Part shown: piece after piece, positions 36,623 to 48,974 of the stretch
Numbering within the stretch: the stretch's first letter is position 1
Layout of the letters: every line of letters begins with the position of its first letter
Origin: Cyathus striatus
Taxonomy: Eukaryota; Basidiomycota; Agaricomycetes; Agaricales; Nidulariaceae
Length of the DNA: 64,000 nt
NCBI GenBank assembly: GCA_025738555.1
Contig: JAOVFP010000001.1
Coordinates: 4,402,001-4,466,000 of the forward strand
Direction of reading: 5' to 3'
Notes under the pieces: generated by a model
What the model was told of the DNA's origin: nothing
The model's database searches: none
Seen by the model: only the letters and a program-made list of their open reading frames with translations
Translations under genes and position numbers: made by a program

Positions 36623-39008
36623 TTAAGTTTGTTCAACTCTTTCCGACTCAACGTTTGTGGTCTTCTGTCCACGATTAACCACGTTACCGTGCTCGTCATG
36701 AGTAGCATCCCATTCCGCCAGCTCGTCATTAGGAACCTTGACTAGTCTTGTTGCCTGGGCTCCATCCGAGAGCTTTTCGAGAAGTTGGCGAATTTCATAT
36801 CCGCCAAGTCGTGGTAGGATAAGCATCCAGATAGCGTAGGCGCCGGCGGACACTCCTAGACTATGGACGTAATTAGTGGAAGGGGTTAAATGAATCTCAG
36901 CAAAAAGTTCACATTCCCAACCCTACTATGCAATAAGTTGCGTAGAAAAAGCTCACATCTCCTGCATAGATACCACCATCTGGCGGAATCCATGGGAGTA
37001 CAAGGAGATACACATTTACAGCCAATGAGAATATAAGGACGGCATTCCACGCATGGAATTCGGACGGGGTGCTCCTATATTTGCACGATGCTTCCGTACG
37101 AGGAATAAACCGAATGTCATCAAGAAACTAAAGACATTGGCAGGATATGATTGAAGGTCAACGACTACCCAAAAGAATTTATAAGGTTGGTAATCAACAT
37201 GAAAATAAAGAATACTCACTAAAGTTGAAAGCATCACCGGCTGGAGGTGCAATGATCACAATGACTGTTAAGACCCACTTAAGAAGATAAGGTCCAAGAG
37301 GCGTATTGAATGGCTTCGTGGAGGCCCAGAATCGAGGATAAGGCAACACCCCTGTCTATCTCGCATGTTTAGCGCAAGCAATGTCTCAGATTCCCGGAAA
37401 ATGCTCACCTCCCACATTCCCTGATGATCCGGGAAGATCCAATGACGACAGCTAACAAATTACCAAAGCTGCTAATTGCTATCAATGCACTAAGTGCAGT
37501 TACGGATTTGGTATTTCCAAACACAGCTGTAAAGAAAAGGCTTGCAGTAAGTTCCTTAGAAGTGCGTATTTCTTCCTTAGGAACTAAATAAAAACTCAGT
37601 CGTTCATCTACTACGAAGTTAGAACATTAAACGTACTAGCCGCAAAGTACGCAACATTTGCGAACATGTAAAGTATGAAGACAACGGTGAGAGAAATTGG
37701 GGCAAAGCGTTTCATGGTCTTCACTGGATTCTACAGTATGGTGTCATGAAATAAAGCTAAAGTGGACAGAAACAAAATAAAGCTCCATACCTTAACTTCG
37801 TTTAAAACATTGAAAGCATTCTTTATTGTCACTTAGCCAGATAGTTTCAAGCGTATAAGAGACTCACTTCAAAACCGGCGTATGCGAAGTTCACCTTCAC
37901 CAATGCTGTGGCTAATCCATTTCCATCGGAGGTGGTACCAGCAAAAGAATTCCGGAAGTTAGCATGTGGATCTTCTACGCGGGTATGACCACCAAGGACA
38001 ACGAAACCAGTGACCGCGATGCTAGTTAGACTAAGTAACAAAGTCAAGACTTTGCAGAGCGTTGCAAACATACAAAAAAAGTGTGATCAACTTGACGATA
38101 CCAATGGCATTCGAGAGCCGAAGAGACCATTTTGTGCTAACCACACAAACTACCTCCGTGTAAGCGGGGTATAATGATCATAATCTGCTCACTTACTGAT
38201 AACAATAATTGTAAATGCCCCAACTGCAAGACCACGGACATTCCAAGTCGATGTCTCGCCATGAGCAGCTACAAGGAGGTAACGGGCAAGAACTAGAAAA
38301 AGTCTAGTGAGCACTCAGACTGTACTTACGCTACAGCATTGTGTTACCGATGGCATTGCTACTAGAGAATGACAGCAAAACAGACTGAACTGCGAAAGCA
38401 GTGGGCATGAGAAATCTTGGTCGAGGGTAAGCCTATGCATGCTTGATCAGAATAAACCAAGAATTCAGCACATGGTCCATTTACCTTCTCTAGATATGCT
38501 ACCTCGGCCCCTGACCGATGAGGGAAATAAGACGCGTATTCGAGGTAAACGGCCAAGGAAGCTTCAAATGATCAGCATTGACATTGTTTAGTGAGGGATG
38601 GTTGGGTGAAATGTACCTCCAGCGAAAGCATAGCCAATGACCCAAAATATTAAGCTCAGTCCTACCGACCCAACGCCTTGAAGAATTGACCCCGCTGAGA
38701 AATTTCATCAACTTCAATTATTTCGGAAATATTTGCTACTCCTTACGAGTTGTGAAAACACCAGTTCCAATCATTTTACTTATATTCTAAAGTTGACGTA
38801 AGTCTCTACAATTAAAGGATAAGAGTGTCATGATAATACACACCAGAAAGACAACACTTATCCAATCGACATGATAGCCAAGAGGACTGATCCTCTCTGT
38901 AGGCGCCCCTGCTGTGGCATCGGCATCCTCGTAAGATGGAAAGTTGTCCTGTGAGCCGACTTCAACGATAGAAGAGGTGTCGAGCTTCTTTTGTTCCAGC
39001 TCGGACAT
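36623..39008 (-). CDS. Amino acid permease, Mup1/LAT-like, two apparent frameshifts
   Basis: An APC-superfamily plasma-membrane transporter resembling the yeast high-affinity methionine permease Mup1. About twelve short introns; ~575 aa if intact. An acidic cytosolic N-terminus precedes GYHVDWISVVFLNISKMIGT and GVFTTPGSILQGVGSVGLSL (TM1), ASLAVYLEYASYFPHRSGAE, VAYLEKAYPRPRFLMP, SVLLSFSSSNAI, VNFAYAGFENAFNVLNEVKN, FANVAYFAAS and SSFGNLLAVVIGSSRIIREC, then the Mup1-type PYPRFWASTKPFNTP and a hydrophilic C-terminus. Two places need one more base. The first is the run of four at 37349-37352, just after the intron that follows IIRECG. The second is near 37062-37069, where the protein should read on into EFHAWNAVLIFSLAVN. 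The rest of the frame fits. Substrate not determinable. Confidence 0.85.
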
Positions 39009-40436
39009 ACTAGAAGGAAGTACAGGAAGAGGCCTCTCGAAGGGACTGGAGAAAGTCACACTCTGACTACAACTCTAAAAGGCATCCAAGAGTGCCGCTT
39101 GGAGTTAGAAGCAATATGGCGCAATAGGTGAATAGTATGGCCAAAGTTCGATATTGATGCAAGAATGAGAGATATAGACAGGACTTCGGTCATGGCAATC
39201 AAAGAGAGAAACAGCGGCGTCAATAACTCGTCATTTCTGAGTTGGCTGATGCTAGCTAGTGCGACAGGTTAATGCTCCGTGAACTAACACCTTAGTTGCT
39301 AGGAATTTAAAGTCCGCGACGACTAAGATTAGACTGAATATCTAGTTATCGACCTTTATCAACAAAACAAGACTGTAATCAGTATTGGTTATGAAGTGCA
39401 TGTTGTCTCTTGTAGTACTAGTATAGTAGTACGGGACTTAACAAGTTCATTTGAGTCCATGTAATGAGTCCTGGGAAGCTGAGATAGTAATACGTTCCAA
39501 TTTCACAAACATTCAGTAAGTCATGGCGACTTGAACATGTTTTGCAGATACGGAATGAGGAATAAAAATTGGAATTGAAGTGGTCAGGTGTCGAATATGG
39601 ACATGGTTGTTCCTAGAAGCTGAGCATAAATGCATTGTACTCGCATTCGCAATATAGCAAGATATCAGGAAACAGTGCCGCTATGGCGACATCCTACATA
39701 GATGCGAAAAATCAGTATTTTTATGATATGTAACAGCTTGAAGGGTAGGAGCGAAGAGACCCACCAGATGTTCCGACCAGAATTGGTTGCTGTCGTAAGC
39801 CCTGTGCGAACTGGAGTCCTGTCTAGTACTGTGCGCCGTAAATAAGAGTGCCAAGTTGATTGAATATCGAGTTCTTACATTTCAGAAATCGCATATTTGA
39901 ACGAAACCCCTTACATGCTAGGCTCGAGCATCTTTGCCAAGTCGGAGTAAGTAGTTGGAATAGGTTTAGGGCCTAGAGCGCATTGAAGATTGCATTGACA
40001 ACTGTAAGGTAAAGGTAAGAGAAATTACTTAGTACATATACTGAGTACTGAGAATCGAGATGTTGGAAGTTGGAATGTTGATATTTGACTTTGTATATAC
40101 ATAAGTAGTTCTCCAGTTCCCCCTTACTTACTTTCATTACATACACAGGAACATAATATGTACTAAGTAGTCTTTGCGTGTATGAAATTAACTTCTACTC
40201 TTCTGTTCACGTTCATCATTCAATATTCAATATTTCAACGCCAACTTTAATTCGGGCCCCATACTTATTTCTGAAGTGTAACCAGAAAGAAAGCATAAGG
40301 ACATTTAGGAAGGCTTGCTAGTGATCACAAGTCGACTTCGTAAGTTCGGATACTTGTGCCCAACAAGATGAGAGCTGGCAATCATGCTAATGAAATTTCC
40401 AATCAGCTAGCACCTCCCAGCGACCTAATCCTTTCC
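39009..40436. other. Divergent intergenic region
   Basis: About 1.4 kb of AT-rich sequence between the permease and the zinc-finger gene. It must hold both promoters. No gene or clear repeat is visible. Confidence 0.5.
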
Positions 40437-42359
40437 ATGACTTCATCTTCCGTTGCTCATGTAACTGATACCAATATCCGGACAACAAAGGTTTTGGTCA
40501 TCCTCGAAATGCTGTCATACTTTCGCACTGAATCGTAACCATTATAGCGCAAACTTGCAGTCGCATTCGAGGACTTAGACAATGCCGTTACTCCTCAAAA
40601 ATCAGACCGGCCTCCCCTTCGAAAAGGACCAACACTACGCGTTCACTTTACTCAACGTTGGCAAAATATGGGATAAAGTCTAGGGAATCTCATGAACAGT
40701 GAGTGGGCTTCGTCTGTTTGCAGTAGAACGTTCAAACATGAGATTTTAGGCCTTCCAATAGGAATTCAATTGCTGGTCTTTCGAAGAGCACTCCCCATCT
40801 TAGTGCAATTCTTAATCGAGCGGCGACTCGTACCAAGAAAGCATTTCCATTCCGATTCTCTACTCCTTCCTCTTCGTCTACATTGCATCCGCCCCCAACT
40901 GCTGAATATCGGCCTTCTTCCTTACCGTCTTTCTTAGCTCGACTATCTACCTTCAAATTGTCGACCTACTCTAATAAACCCCCCGCCATTGATGCTGTTT
41001 CTGCTGCAAAATGTGGCTGGACCAATGATGGGAAAGATCGCCTTGTATGTGCTATATGTCATGCCTCTTGGATAGCCGTGGGACGTGAAGGAATGAGCAG
41101 AGATGCTGGTAAGATAAGTTGGGTCTAGACTACATGGTATGCTTATATTTCTCCATAGGCAATGCTTTGATAGAAAAGCAACGGCTAGCTCTCATTTCGA
41201 CCCATAAAGAAGGCTGTCCCTGGAAGACCCGACAGTGCGATGGTAAGCCATATTTTCATGGCTATAGAGTCCCCCATAATGTTTTGTCATTAGCTTCGAT
41301 ATATTGTATTCCATTGCAGGCGCCTGCAGTTATGGTTAGAGACCTCAAAGCAACTGCGAGGATTTTAGACCCTGTTCTTCATAATGTTGCTATCAAGCAT
41401 CCTCTTGTTTGTAAAACCTCGTTCCTTGATTCTTACAGAAACTTACGTGAGATATATAGAGTTTCACACAAGTACAGTCTCTCCACTCGACTCTGTCTGA
41501 ACTTGATGTTTCAGTTGGATCGGACACAAGAGAAACTAATGAAGAATCAAATTTTACTGCAGAGCCTTCTGACAGTGCTATTTTAGTGTCCTTGTTTGGG
41601 TGGTCGTTGGTACCACCGACCGCACCTGAACCTCTTCGTCGGTTATCCACTACTTCACGGCTCGCGTCTGCCGTTGGGTCTCGTTCTGCAACACCTTCAT
41701 TGACGCGTGCTTCTACTGTTTCTCGCGGGGAAACACCCAGCCCTCAAAAACCTTTCATATTCAAACTACCACCAAATTTATTTGATAAGAAAGGGAATAA
41801 TATGCTACAATGCACCTTATGTCAAAGAAGGATTGGCCTTTGGGCTTTTATTTCGCACCCAGATAAAGAAGTACAATCATCAGACATCGAAGCAAGTGCA
41901 CATCCAACATTTCCAGATATACCGAAGCCTGAACCTACTCGGAAACAGAGAATATCACAGCGACAGTTTGATCTTCTCAAAGAGCACCGATCTTACTGTC
42001 CATATGTTGTTCGCTCAACAGTTATACCTTCTCTCAACTCTTCATCTGACGCAATAGCATATCTGGACGGATCTGATACGCAGTTGCATGGTGGTGCAAT
42101 GGAAGGCTGGAAGGCAGTTTTGATTGTTATACTTAGACATGGCGTAGTTCAGCGTCAGAATGCAGAATATCAATACCGAACAGGAAGTACGGATCAAATG
42201 AACACCGCAGAACCAATGGATGTCTACGGAGTAAAATCAATGATGGATGGTGTTAAGTCTCACGGGGTAAGAAATATACAGCATTCTTCTTCGCTGCTTA
42301 AACTAATTTTGTTATAGGGCAGAGATCTTCTGAAATACGTGAAAGGTTTACTTAGTTGA
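40437..42359 (+). CDS. C3HC zinc-finger / Rsm1-like nuclear protein, apparent frameshift
   Basis: Family of fungal Rsm1 and animal ZC3HC1/NIPA, nuclear proteins linked to mRNA export and the nuclear-pore basket. Exon 1 (40437-40490) encodes MTSSSVAH...; exon 2 begins RKLAVAFEDLDNAV. Next come NTTRSLYSTLAKYGIKSRES, YRPSSLPSFLARLSTFKLS and the BIR-like zinc finger: AAKCGW, RLVCAICHASW, ALIEKQRLALISTHKEGCPW. The Rsm1 part follows with SDSAILVSLFGWSLVPPTAP, FDKKGNNMLQCTLCQRRIGL and an ending GRDLLKYVKGLLS from a separate last exon. A 68-base intron before LGSDTRETNEESN is needed to keep frame. Between SDRPP and KRTNTTRS the frame slips by one base near the C4 run at 40614-40617 (or A4 at 40622-40625); no intron explains it. 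Confidence 0.85.
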
Positions 42360-42433
42360 AATATTTATCAATAAGACACTTTTATTAGCATGGTTTTATA
42401 GCAAGGATTGAGATAGGAATGTAAACCGAATTG

Positions 42434-44898
42434 TCATCCTGATCTGGTGTATAGCCCTTTAAGATTTTGTAGAGCAATCTTTTGATAATGGTAAGATATT
42501 CAAAGAGTAAGATAACAAGGATTGCGACATACCTCGTAAAAGGGAAGTAGTGGTGCTGTGTCTTTATCAAGAACACGAACCCTCTTTAAGGCGTCCAGGT
42601 GATCAGCCTGTTTGAGCATATTTTTGAAGTACCGCGCCTATCCTCTGCTAAGCAAGATATTTTAATTATATAATAGTAGACATCTACCTCCTGCTCTTCA
42701 ACAAGCGTCCATGCATCACCGGTCCTTCCTGCTCGTGCAGTGCGTCCGACTCGGTGAACGTACTTACGCATATCCACCGGAGCGTCATAGCTTACTACAT
42801 GGGATACATGGCTTATATCTATACCGCGAGAGATAAGATCGGAGCATACAAGCCTATTCGAGAAGGTTTTCGTGAGGAAAAAAGTTTATCTGACTAGAAA
42901 TAACTCACAAATGTATTTCTTGTGCCTTAAACTTATCCAGTATACTTTTTCGTTCGCTGGGGGGAAGATCACTTGAATAAGACATTACTACTAACGGTTG
43001 CGTTTTGCCGTCTTCGGTTCGCGCCCGCTCGAAGTATTGAAACAAATGGACAAGGCGCGCAGTTGATTCTGCCGACTTTGTAAACACCAATGCATTTTTT
43101 ACTTGGGAAGAATGGACCAAGTGAAAGAATATTAATGGTTTTTGAGATGGTTCACAGACAACGAGATGTTCCTAACACAACGGTAGATGAAATGTCAAGC
43201 GTGAAAAATACAAAGAAGATATCCATCCACCTTGAGTGTATCTGGCACTGCGAACTTCTCCATCGCGACATTTAGAATATGGGGACGTGACACATCATTG
43301 CTACTCCCTTGGACCATGAAGTATTTGGGATCCCTCAGGTCTAAAGCCACTATTTTTCCAGGATCCCGAGTGAGGGTTGCGGAGAACAGCAACTTTTGGC
43401 AAGATGACACCCGCTCTTCCGTAAAGAAAACGGGAACGTCCGGATAACGAAGATCATGTAAGAACATGGGAGCAACAGCGTCGGGATATAGCTCAATGGA
43501 ATCAGTGGGATTGCAACTCATTTTGGTCGCGGACTTCGAGGTACGAGTTGCAGATGAAACCTGCGCTAACCAATCATGGAATGATTGTGTAAGAAGACGA
43601 TCCGCTTCGTCAACAACCTCCAACAGAGGTCAGTTTGGAATGTGATGTTCCAATAAGTATACAACATACCAAAAACCGAAGGTGCTGCAAGGAGAAGTTC
43701 GGAGTTCCGTTCAGATGGTCTATGAGTCTGCCGGGTGTACATATGAGTATGTCAACTTTGCTTGAACCACCCTGTAGTCTATGTTACAGATTAGAGATGT
43801 TGAAGTGGCAGTGAAACATATATGATTACTCAGTAGATTTATCCTGTACTAGCTGCGACTGTTCATGCGCAAATGAATGCTGGCCTGTAGCTGTACCTAT
43901 CTAACAAGCTTTGGTTTCAAAACCCATGAAAAGAGAAGGAAAGTCACACTTTTAATCCTCGACCCTTATTGAGAGCTTCAAAGGCTTCCCGGACTTGGTT
44001 AACCAAATCCCGAGTTGGAAGTATAACCAATGCTCTGAGGCGAGTGACAATACGAGTGGAGAGGATCTAAATCCGTCAATCTGGAGTTAATGAAAATAGG
44101 TGGTATTCACTGACTTCTATGATAGGTAAGACATATGCTAACGTTTTACCACTTCCTGTTGGAGCAGAGACACATACATCGCGCGGAGGAGAATATGGTT
44201 GATATAGCGCTCGGGAGAGAGGTTCCTCAGGAAGCAAAAACGGTAAAAGGGAGGTTTGAACTGAAGAGGCAAAATTCATTGGCTGTCTTCTGGTAGAGAT
44301 TAAGGAGTATACCAGCGAACAGTTCAGTAATTCCCAGATCCTTGAGCCGTCGCCGCATTTTCTCACTTAACCTAGTCCCACCATCATCATCACCACTCTC
44401 GGGTATGATAAGCGTCGTCCCGGGGTCAACAATGTCTGCGTCGATTATCGCTTTGTTGAGCCCTTGTAATGCGAGATCAGTTTTGGAGGGCAGATTGGGA
44501 GCTTCTGGAAGAGGAAATGATGGTAGGACGGTAATAGAGCTTTCTGGACGTGCTGTCGATGAGCGAATTTCGTCTGCGACTGGTTTCTCGTCAATAAAGG
44601 ATGTTGATGGCTGTGATGGAGTAGCTGGCCGCTCTTGCTCGATAGATTCTACCTTTCGTCGTTTTGTGTGCCTATGTTCTGGGCCAGTCGTAGAAACAAC
44701 GTCGGGAAGTTCGGAGTCTTCGGACGAATAGGATGTGGCATCGTCTTGTAAGGTATTATCTGGGCTTATTTCGACATTAGCTGACTGTTTTGGCCGATGC
44801 TTTCTCCGGTCTTTCTTTCGTTTCAGGTAGCGCTTCTTTGCGGTTGTTTTTTCGATTTTTTTTCCGGCAGTGACAAGTTGTGAAGCGTCAGTCGACAT
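42434..44898 (-). CDS. DEAD-box RNA helicase, Dbp6/DDX51-like
   Basis: An ATP-dependent RNA helicase; Dbp6/DDX51 act in the nucleolus in early 60S ribosomal subunit assembly. About 640 aa in nine or ten exons. A Lys/Arg-rich start ([18 protein letters not shown]) and an acidic disordered segment precede the helicase core: [18 protein letters not shown] (motif I), [12 protein letters not shown] (Ia), [14 protein letters not shown] (Ib), VVDEADRLL (DEAD), [14 protein letters not shown] (SAT), [20 protein letters not shown] (IV), [13 protein letters not shown] (V) and [18 protein letters not shown] (VI). The last intron joins LLPFYE to [14 protein letters not shown], which sets the stop at 42434-42436 rather than further downstream. 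The 3' end is 74 bases from that of the zinc-finger gene. The Dbp6 subgroup is inferred from the divergent Q-motif region and overall order. Confidence 0.9.
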
Positions 44899-46129
44899 CG
44901 CGGCTGGTGAGCGTAAGCGCTCAGCGGATAGGGAAAGTGAAGGCACACTGCGGAGAGTGTGACATGTATTACATAATGTTTGGGATGGACCCTTGCTATG
45001 GGGACCCGCAATTGTCACTGATCGAAATTGTGTTTGTACATGTTTGTGATTTGTGGTTTTTTAAAGAAACATGGAAAATCAAAGTTTCGTGCCCAAATCA
45101 AGCCTTTTGGTGCAAATAAAGCTATATTTGGAAATGGAATCTGATGGCACAGGGTATGTACAATCTTGATTTCCGAATTTTTGTCTAGAAGTGCAAAATT
45201 CCTTCATGATAACAACATATTAGCTTGAAAATAACAAAAAGAGTTTGTACATACCCTAGGGAACATAAAATAATGTACATCTGTCCATGTGTCAAATGGA
45301 TAAAGCAGGACTGCAAGCAATAATTTTGTTTTCAAAGTAGCGCGTAATTTAGGCTAATTAGTGGTCATGTGACACGTGTTTTCGTGCATTGCAGATGGTA
45401 TCCCATTGATATTACCTTCTTCCAGCCCTCTTCCACTCGTTCTGTTCACGCAATACTATCCACAACATTTTGGAAATGATTCATGCATGATATCTGACTA
45501 TAAATAAGGAAATTAAGACGGATGATCACAAAACTAGGAGTGACATATGCTGTATCAAATACAGAGCACTATTGAGTTTGGTAAACCGTAAGATAGCTTC
45601 AGAGATATGCATCCAGGAGGTATATGGGATTAAAGGACAGTGTATTTAGGTGAGAAGCAGTAGTCATAGCTAGTATTCACATACTCCAAGATTCAAGGTT
45701 TATGTCTTCACTATGTCAACACTATACTTTGACACATAAGCTTCCCATTATTTGGAACTTTAGTCTACAATTATGTTCTACCATACCATGAGCTATGTAG
45801 CTCACTTAAAATTCGGAGTATTGATCACTTCAAGCAAGAAATGTGAATAGTAGATTTTCTGTAGAAGTGTTCACCATTTTTTGGTGGCTGTGAGCTTAGT
45901 CAGCAGCCACATCCTTTTGCAGAGATTGCGGGTCCCCACTTGCTACTCCGTGTGCCTCGAAATAATCAATTGAGATTATCAATTTTCGGATAAGATTGCT
46001 GGGTTATCTTTTCATCATGCAGCACAAACTCGCCATCCTCAAGCTGGCTTGTACTACCTCTAATTTAAATCCATTCCATATTCGGAATATCGTCCTGGAT
46101 TCCCTTCTTATCAAGGCTCCCTGATCACA
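44899..46129. other. Divergent intergenic region upstream of siderophore synthetase A
   Basis: About 1.2 kb, AT-rich. Three GATA-type elements fall within 35 bases at 45976-46008. No gene seen. Confidence 0.55.
45976..46008. promoter_or_regulatory. Cluster of three GATA motifs upstream of siderophore synthetase A
   Basis: TTATC at 45976-45980, GATAA at 45989-45993 and TTATC at 46004-46008 lie 120-155 bases before the ATG of synthetase A. Short GATA cores are frequent by chance, so the link to iron regulation rests mainly on the stronger pair in the A-B spacer. Confidence 0.4.
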
Positions 46130-48420
46130 ATGTCCTCGCCACCCAGAACCATGCTCGACTTTCAGCGCCCTTCTTCTCTTCTGCCTCCTCCACAACGCGC
46201 TGAATTCGCCTCCCTTTCGCGATTACTGTCTTGTCTCGTCACAGAGTCTCTTGTCCAGACCCACTACCTTCCATTGAAAGGATTCAGGTCCTCAGGCTTT
46301 GTCGTCCTTCTCAAGGGAAATGTTTCGAAAGACAAGCATATATACGATACATCTGACATCCTTTCTATTGTTCCCTTGCGATACCCTCCCATCTTCAGTC
46401 ATGACGGGAAAGACCCACGGGGAGCAAAAGTGGGTCTCCTTGACCCGTTAGATATGATGCCCGTGGCATTTGAATTCACAACTACTGCGCCTATGGACGC
46501 GAGCCATGAGGTGAAGCTCTCTTTGAGTCCGCCCTTGCCGTCGGTCATTAAAAATCTTCTTACACAGCACGCGACGCTAGTTTATGCCATGTTCACTGAG
46601 CTGTCTGCACGTGGGTGGAATGTGAATAAACTCACCCCTGTGGCATTGGTGGATGGTCCTCTTTCCATCTGGGAGACATTTGGTCGAAGCATCGGCTTGG
46701 AAGACGAGCTACTGAAAGACATAAGCTACGAGCTGGAAAGTTCGGTCAAATGGCAGAGTTGGGCTAGCCTTATCAATCGTTTCGGTGCATCCTGACTTAC
46801 GGTGACAACAGAATACTCTTATGAATATCCTCCAAAAGCTCCTCAATTCACCTCCCCCAGTATCGATTGGGAACAATCGATTGTGGAGGCGCATCCAACT
46901 CACCCGGTAGGTGCTGATTATCGTTGCATATCAATACTCGGTAAATTATTTGTTGCAGATGTTCAAGACGCGTCGCTTTTTACCTCCAATTCCCGACATA
47001 TCTCCTGGAGAATACGACTTATACCATCCGATGCTGAGATTTGTTTCTTTCCCCAAGGAACAACTGAAAGTTACTTATGATTTCGAGGTGCTGACACAGC
47101 CACTGTTGGATTATGCCTCCCGACAAGCAGGGAAGGAGCTTGTGAAAGAAGAAAATCATCTTATCGTCCCCGTTCATGAGTTACAATTATACCATATTCA
47201 AGGAAAGTTTCCAGAAGCACGAATATATCCTGCTGAATTTAATGTTCCTCTGTCTGCACAACAAAGTATTCGGCACGTGTTGATTCGAATATCTGCCATT
47301 GCACTAATGCTGATCCTCATGCGTTGATTAAAGATCTGTTATTGTCCCAGATGTTTATCAGGAGCTTTCTTTAAAACTTGGAGTTGGTATCAAGCTAACT
47401 TCTGCTGTTCGTACAATTTCGCCAGAATCAGCTTACTTTGGACCCAGGTTCTCAGCGCAAGTTGTGCCTGTTCTGGATATGGATCCAGAATTTGTCACAG
47501 TCGCCCGAGAACTAGCGAGCGTCGTACATACTAATCCAGATGGCGAAGTTGCGAAGCATTGCTCGGCAATTGTTCGAGAAGCATTTGAATTTTCTAGCGA
47601 GGAAAGGGGGAACGTCTGATCGTTTGCACCGCTCTGATGGAAAGTGGACACTCTGGGAAGGATGGCCATCTTCCTGCCGTCGTTCGAATATTCGAGCTTG
47701 ATACTGAAGAAAAACGCCTGGAATGGCTGGACAAGTAAGTTACATTGACAATATAAGACACAGCAAGCAGTGCTAAGGGGTTGAAGATTCATTCAGGTGT
47801 TCTTTAAGGCATTCTTGCCCCCAATGATGAAGAATGGTGTTGCTTTTGAGTGTCACCCCCAAAACTGCGTTGCGAGATTCGACATAAAGTCAAAAGAGCT
47901 GAAAGGCTTCATCATTAGAGATTTCGGTGGCATTCGTGTTCATCCGGAAACGCTCTATACGACCACAGGAGTGAAAATGGACTACGTGGAAGGACATTCC
48001 ATCATAGGATCCACGATGGACGATGTGTACACTCGGATGTATCACACGATCATCCACAACCACTTCCAGCAGCTTATTCGCGTTCTTCAACTACACTATA
48101 GCGGTCGTGGCTGGTCACTTGTTCGCCAACGTTTGAAAGACTTTATCCCCAGAGACCACCCATTATATGATTGCTGGCTTTCTCCCGGGAGAAAGACATT
48201 CCCAGGTAAATGTTTCCTAAGGATGCGAATGTTGGGAATGTATCGATTCGTGAGTAATATATATTCTTCTCATCGCAGGGTGGCTGCCAATAGGAAACAG
48301 CATCTGCACAGTCCATTTCTGAATCTCATTCATTATGAAGGTTATGAAGGTATTGAAATGGAGGAGCCTACTCAGCCTCATTCGTGGTTTAAAACGTTTG
48401 AATCATGCATGTTAATGTAG
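46130..48420 (+). CDS. NIS siderophore synthetase A (IucA/IucC family), apparent frameshift
   Basis: IucA/IucC enzymes adenylate a carboxylate such as citrate and condense it with an amine or alcohol, making siderophores without an NRPS. The N-terminus includes FASLSRLLSCLVTESLVQTH and VGLLDPLDMMPVAFEF. The hallmark HPTHPMFKTRR follows an intron after DWEQSIVEAHPTHP. Later blocks are VPVHELQLYHIQG, QQSIR, FGPRFSAQVVP, FLPPMMKNGVAFECHPQN, GFIIRDFGGIRVHP, HTIIHNHFQQLIRVLQLHY and CFLRMRM. One intron (47273-47333) appears to use a GC donor. The frame slips once at the G5 run 47606-47610: upstream it stops at a TGA, while one extra G leads into ERLIVCTALMESGHSG. The last exon is unsure: reading straight through ends at 48420; a possible but very short intron would give WLPIGNSICTVHF, ending at 48322. 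Confidence 0.85.
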
Positions 48421-48908
48421 ATACAGGTAGATACAAGTTACATGTGGTAGTAACCATCAGGCGCTTATAATAATGCGGGGTTCCAATTGTTGTAGCTCAG
48501 TCCTTCCGCGTGGCAGCGTGCTCGTGACGCGAATAGCCAGGAGCTTAACTCTTCGCATATCTTGCACGTATCTTCGCTATCTTCAACTTGAATTTCACTC
48601 TGTCGTTCTCGTTTTCAGTATCTCCATATTCATACTGCACCATATCGCTCGGTAGAACATCCTGGACAAATACCACGATGGCGTACTGCACTCCTTGTAA
48701 GTAATGGTAAACTGTTTAGGACACTTCAGATTCCAGAACTTGTGCAATCGATGTATATCATTATGGAAATGTTCACCGGTAAGCACAATTGCCCATTCGC
48801 ATGAGGATGTTGTGCCGACAATTCCCAGTGTTTATTCTTATTGGCGTGCGCTTTTAGCGGATGTTTCTGCTCATGCCAGCGGTAAGTGCTCTCTCACTGA
48901 CACAGCCG

Positions 48909-48919
48909 TTATCTGATAA
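48909..48919. promoter_or_regulatory. Iron-GATA-type site TTATCTGATAA, copy 1
   Basis: TTATCTGATAA contains ATCTGATAA, matching ATCWGATAA, the known high-affinity site of fungal iron-responsive GATA repressors (SreA/Urbs1/SRE type). On the other strand it reads as the W=A version. It lies ~595 bases upstream of synthetase B. Confidence 0.6.
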
Positions 48920-48974
48920 GGGGCGGTTGCATGTATATCTTCTCACAGTGGTAAGCGATCCATCCTGATCATCT

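Noticed and set aside
40356..40436. Upstream in-frame start for the C3HC zinc-finger gene
   Set aside because: The frame is open, but the added residues do not resemble the family N-terminus; the ATG at 40437 gives a short, typical start.
42385..42433. Longer C-terminus of the DEAD-box helicase ending at 42385
   Set aside because: That frame needs the last intron read through; with the intron spliced, the protein ends at 42434 with a typical family tail.
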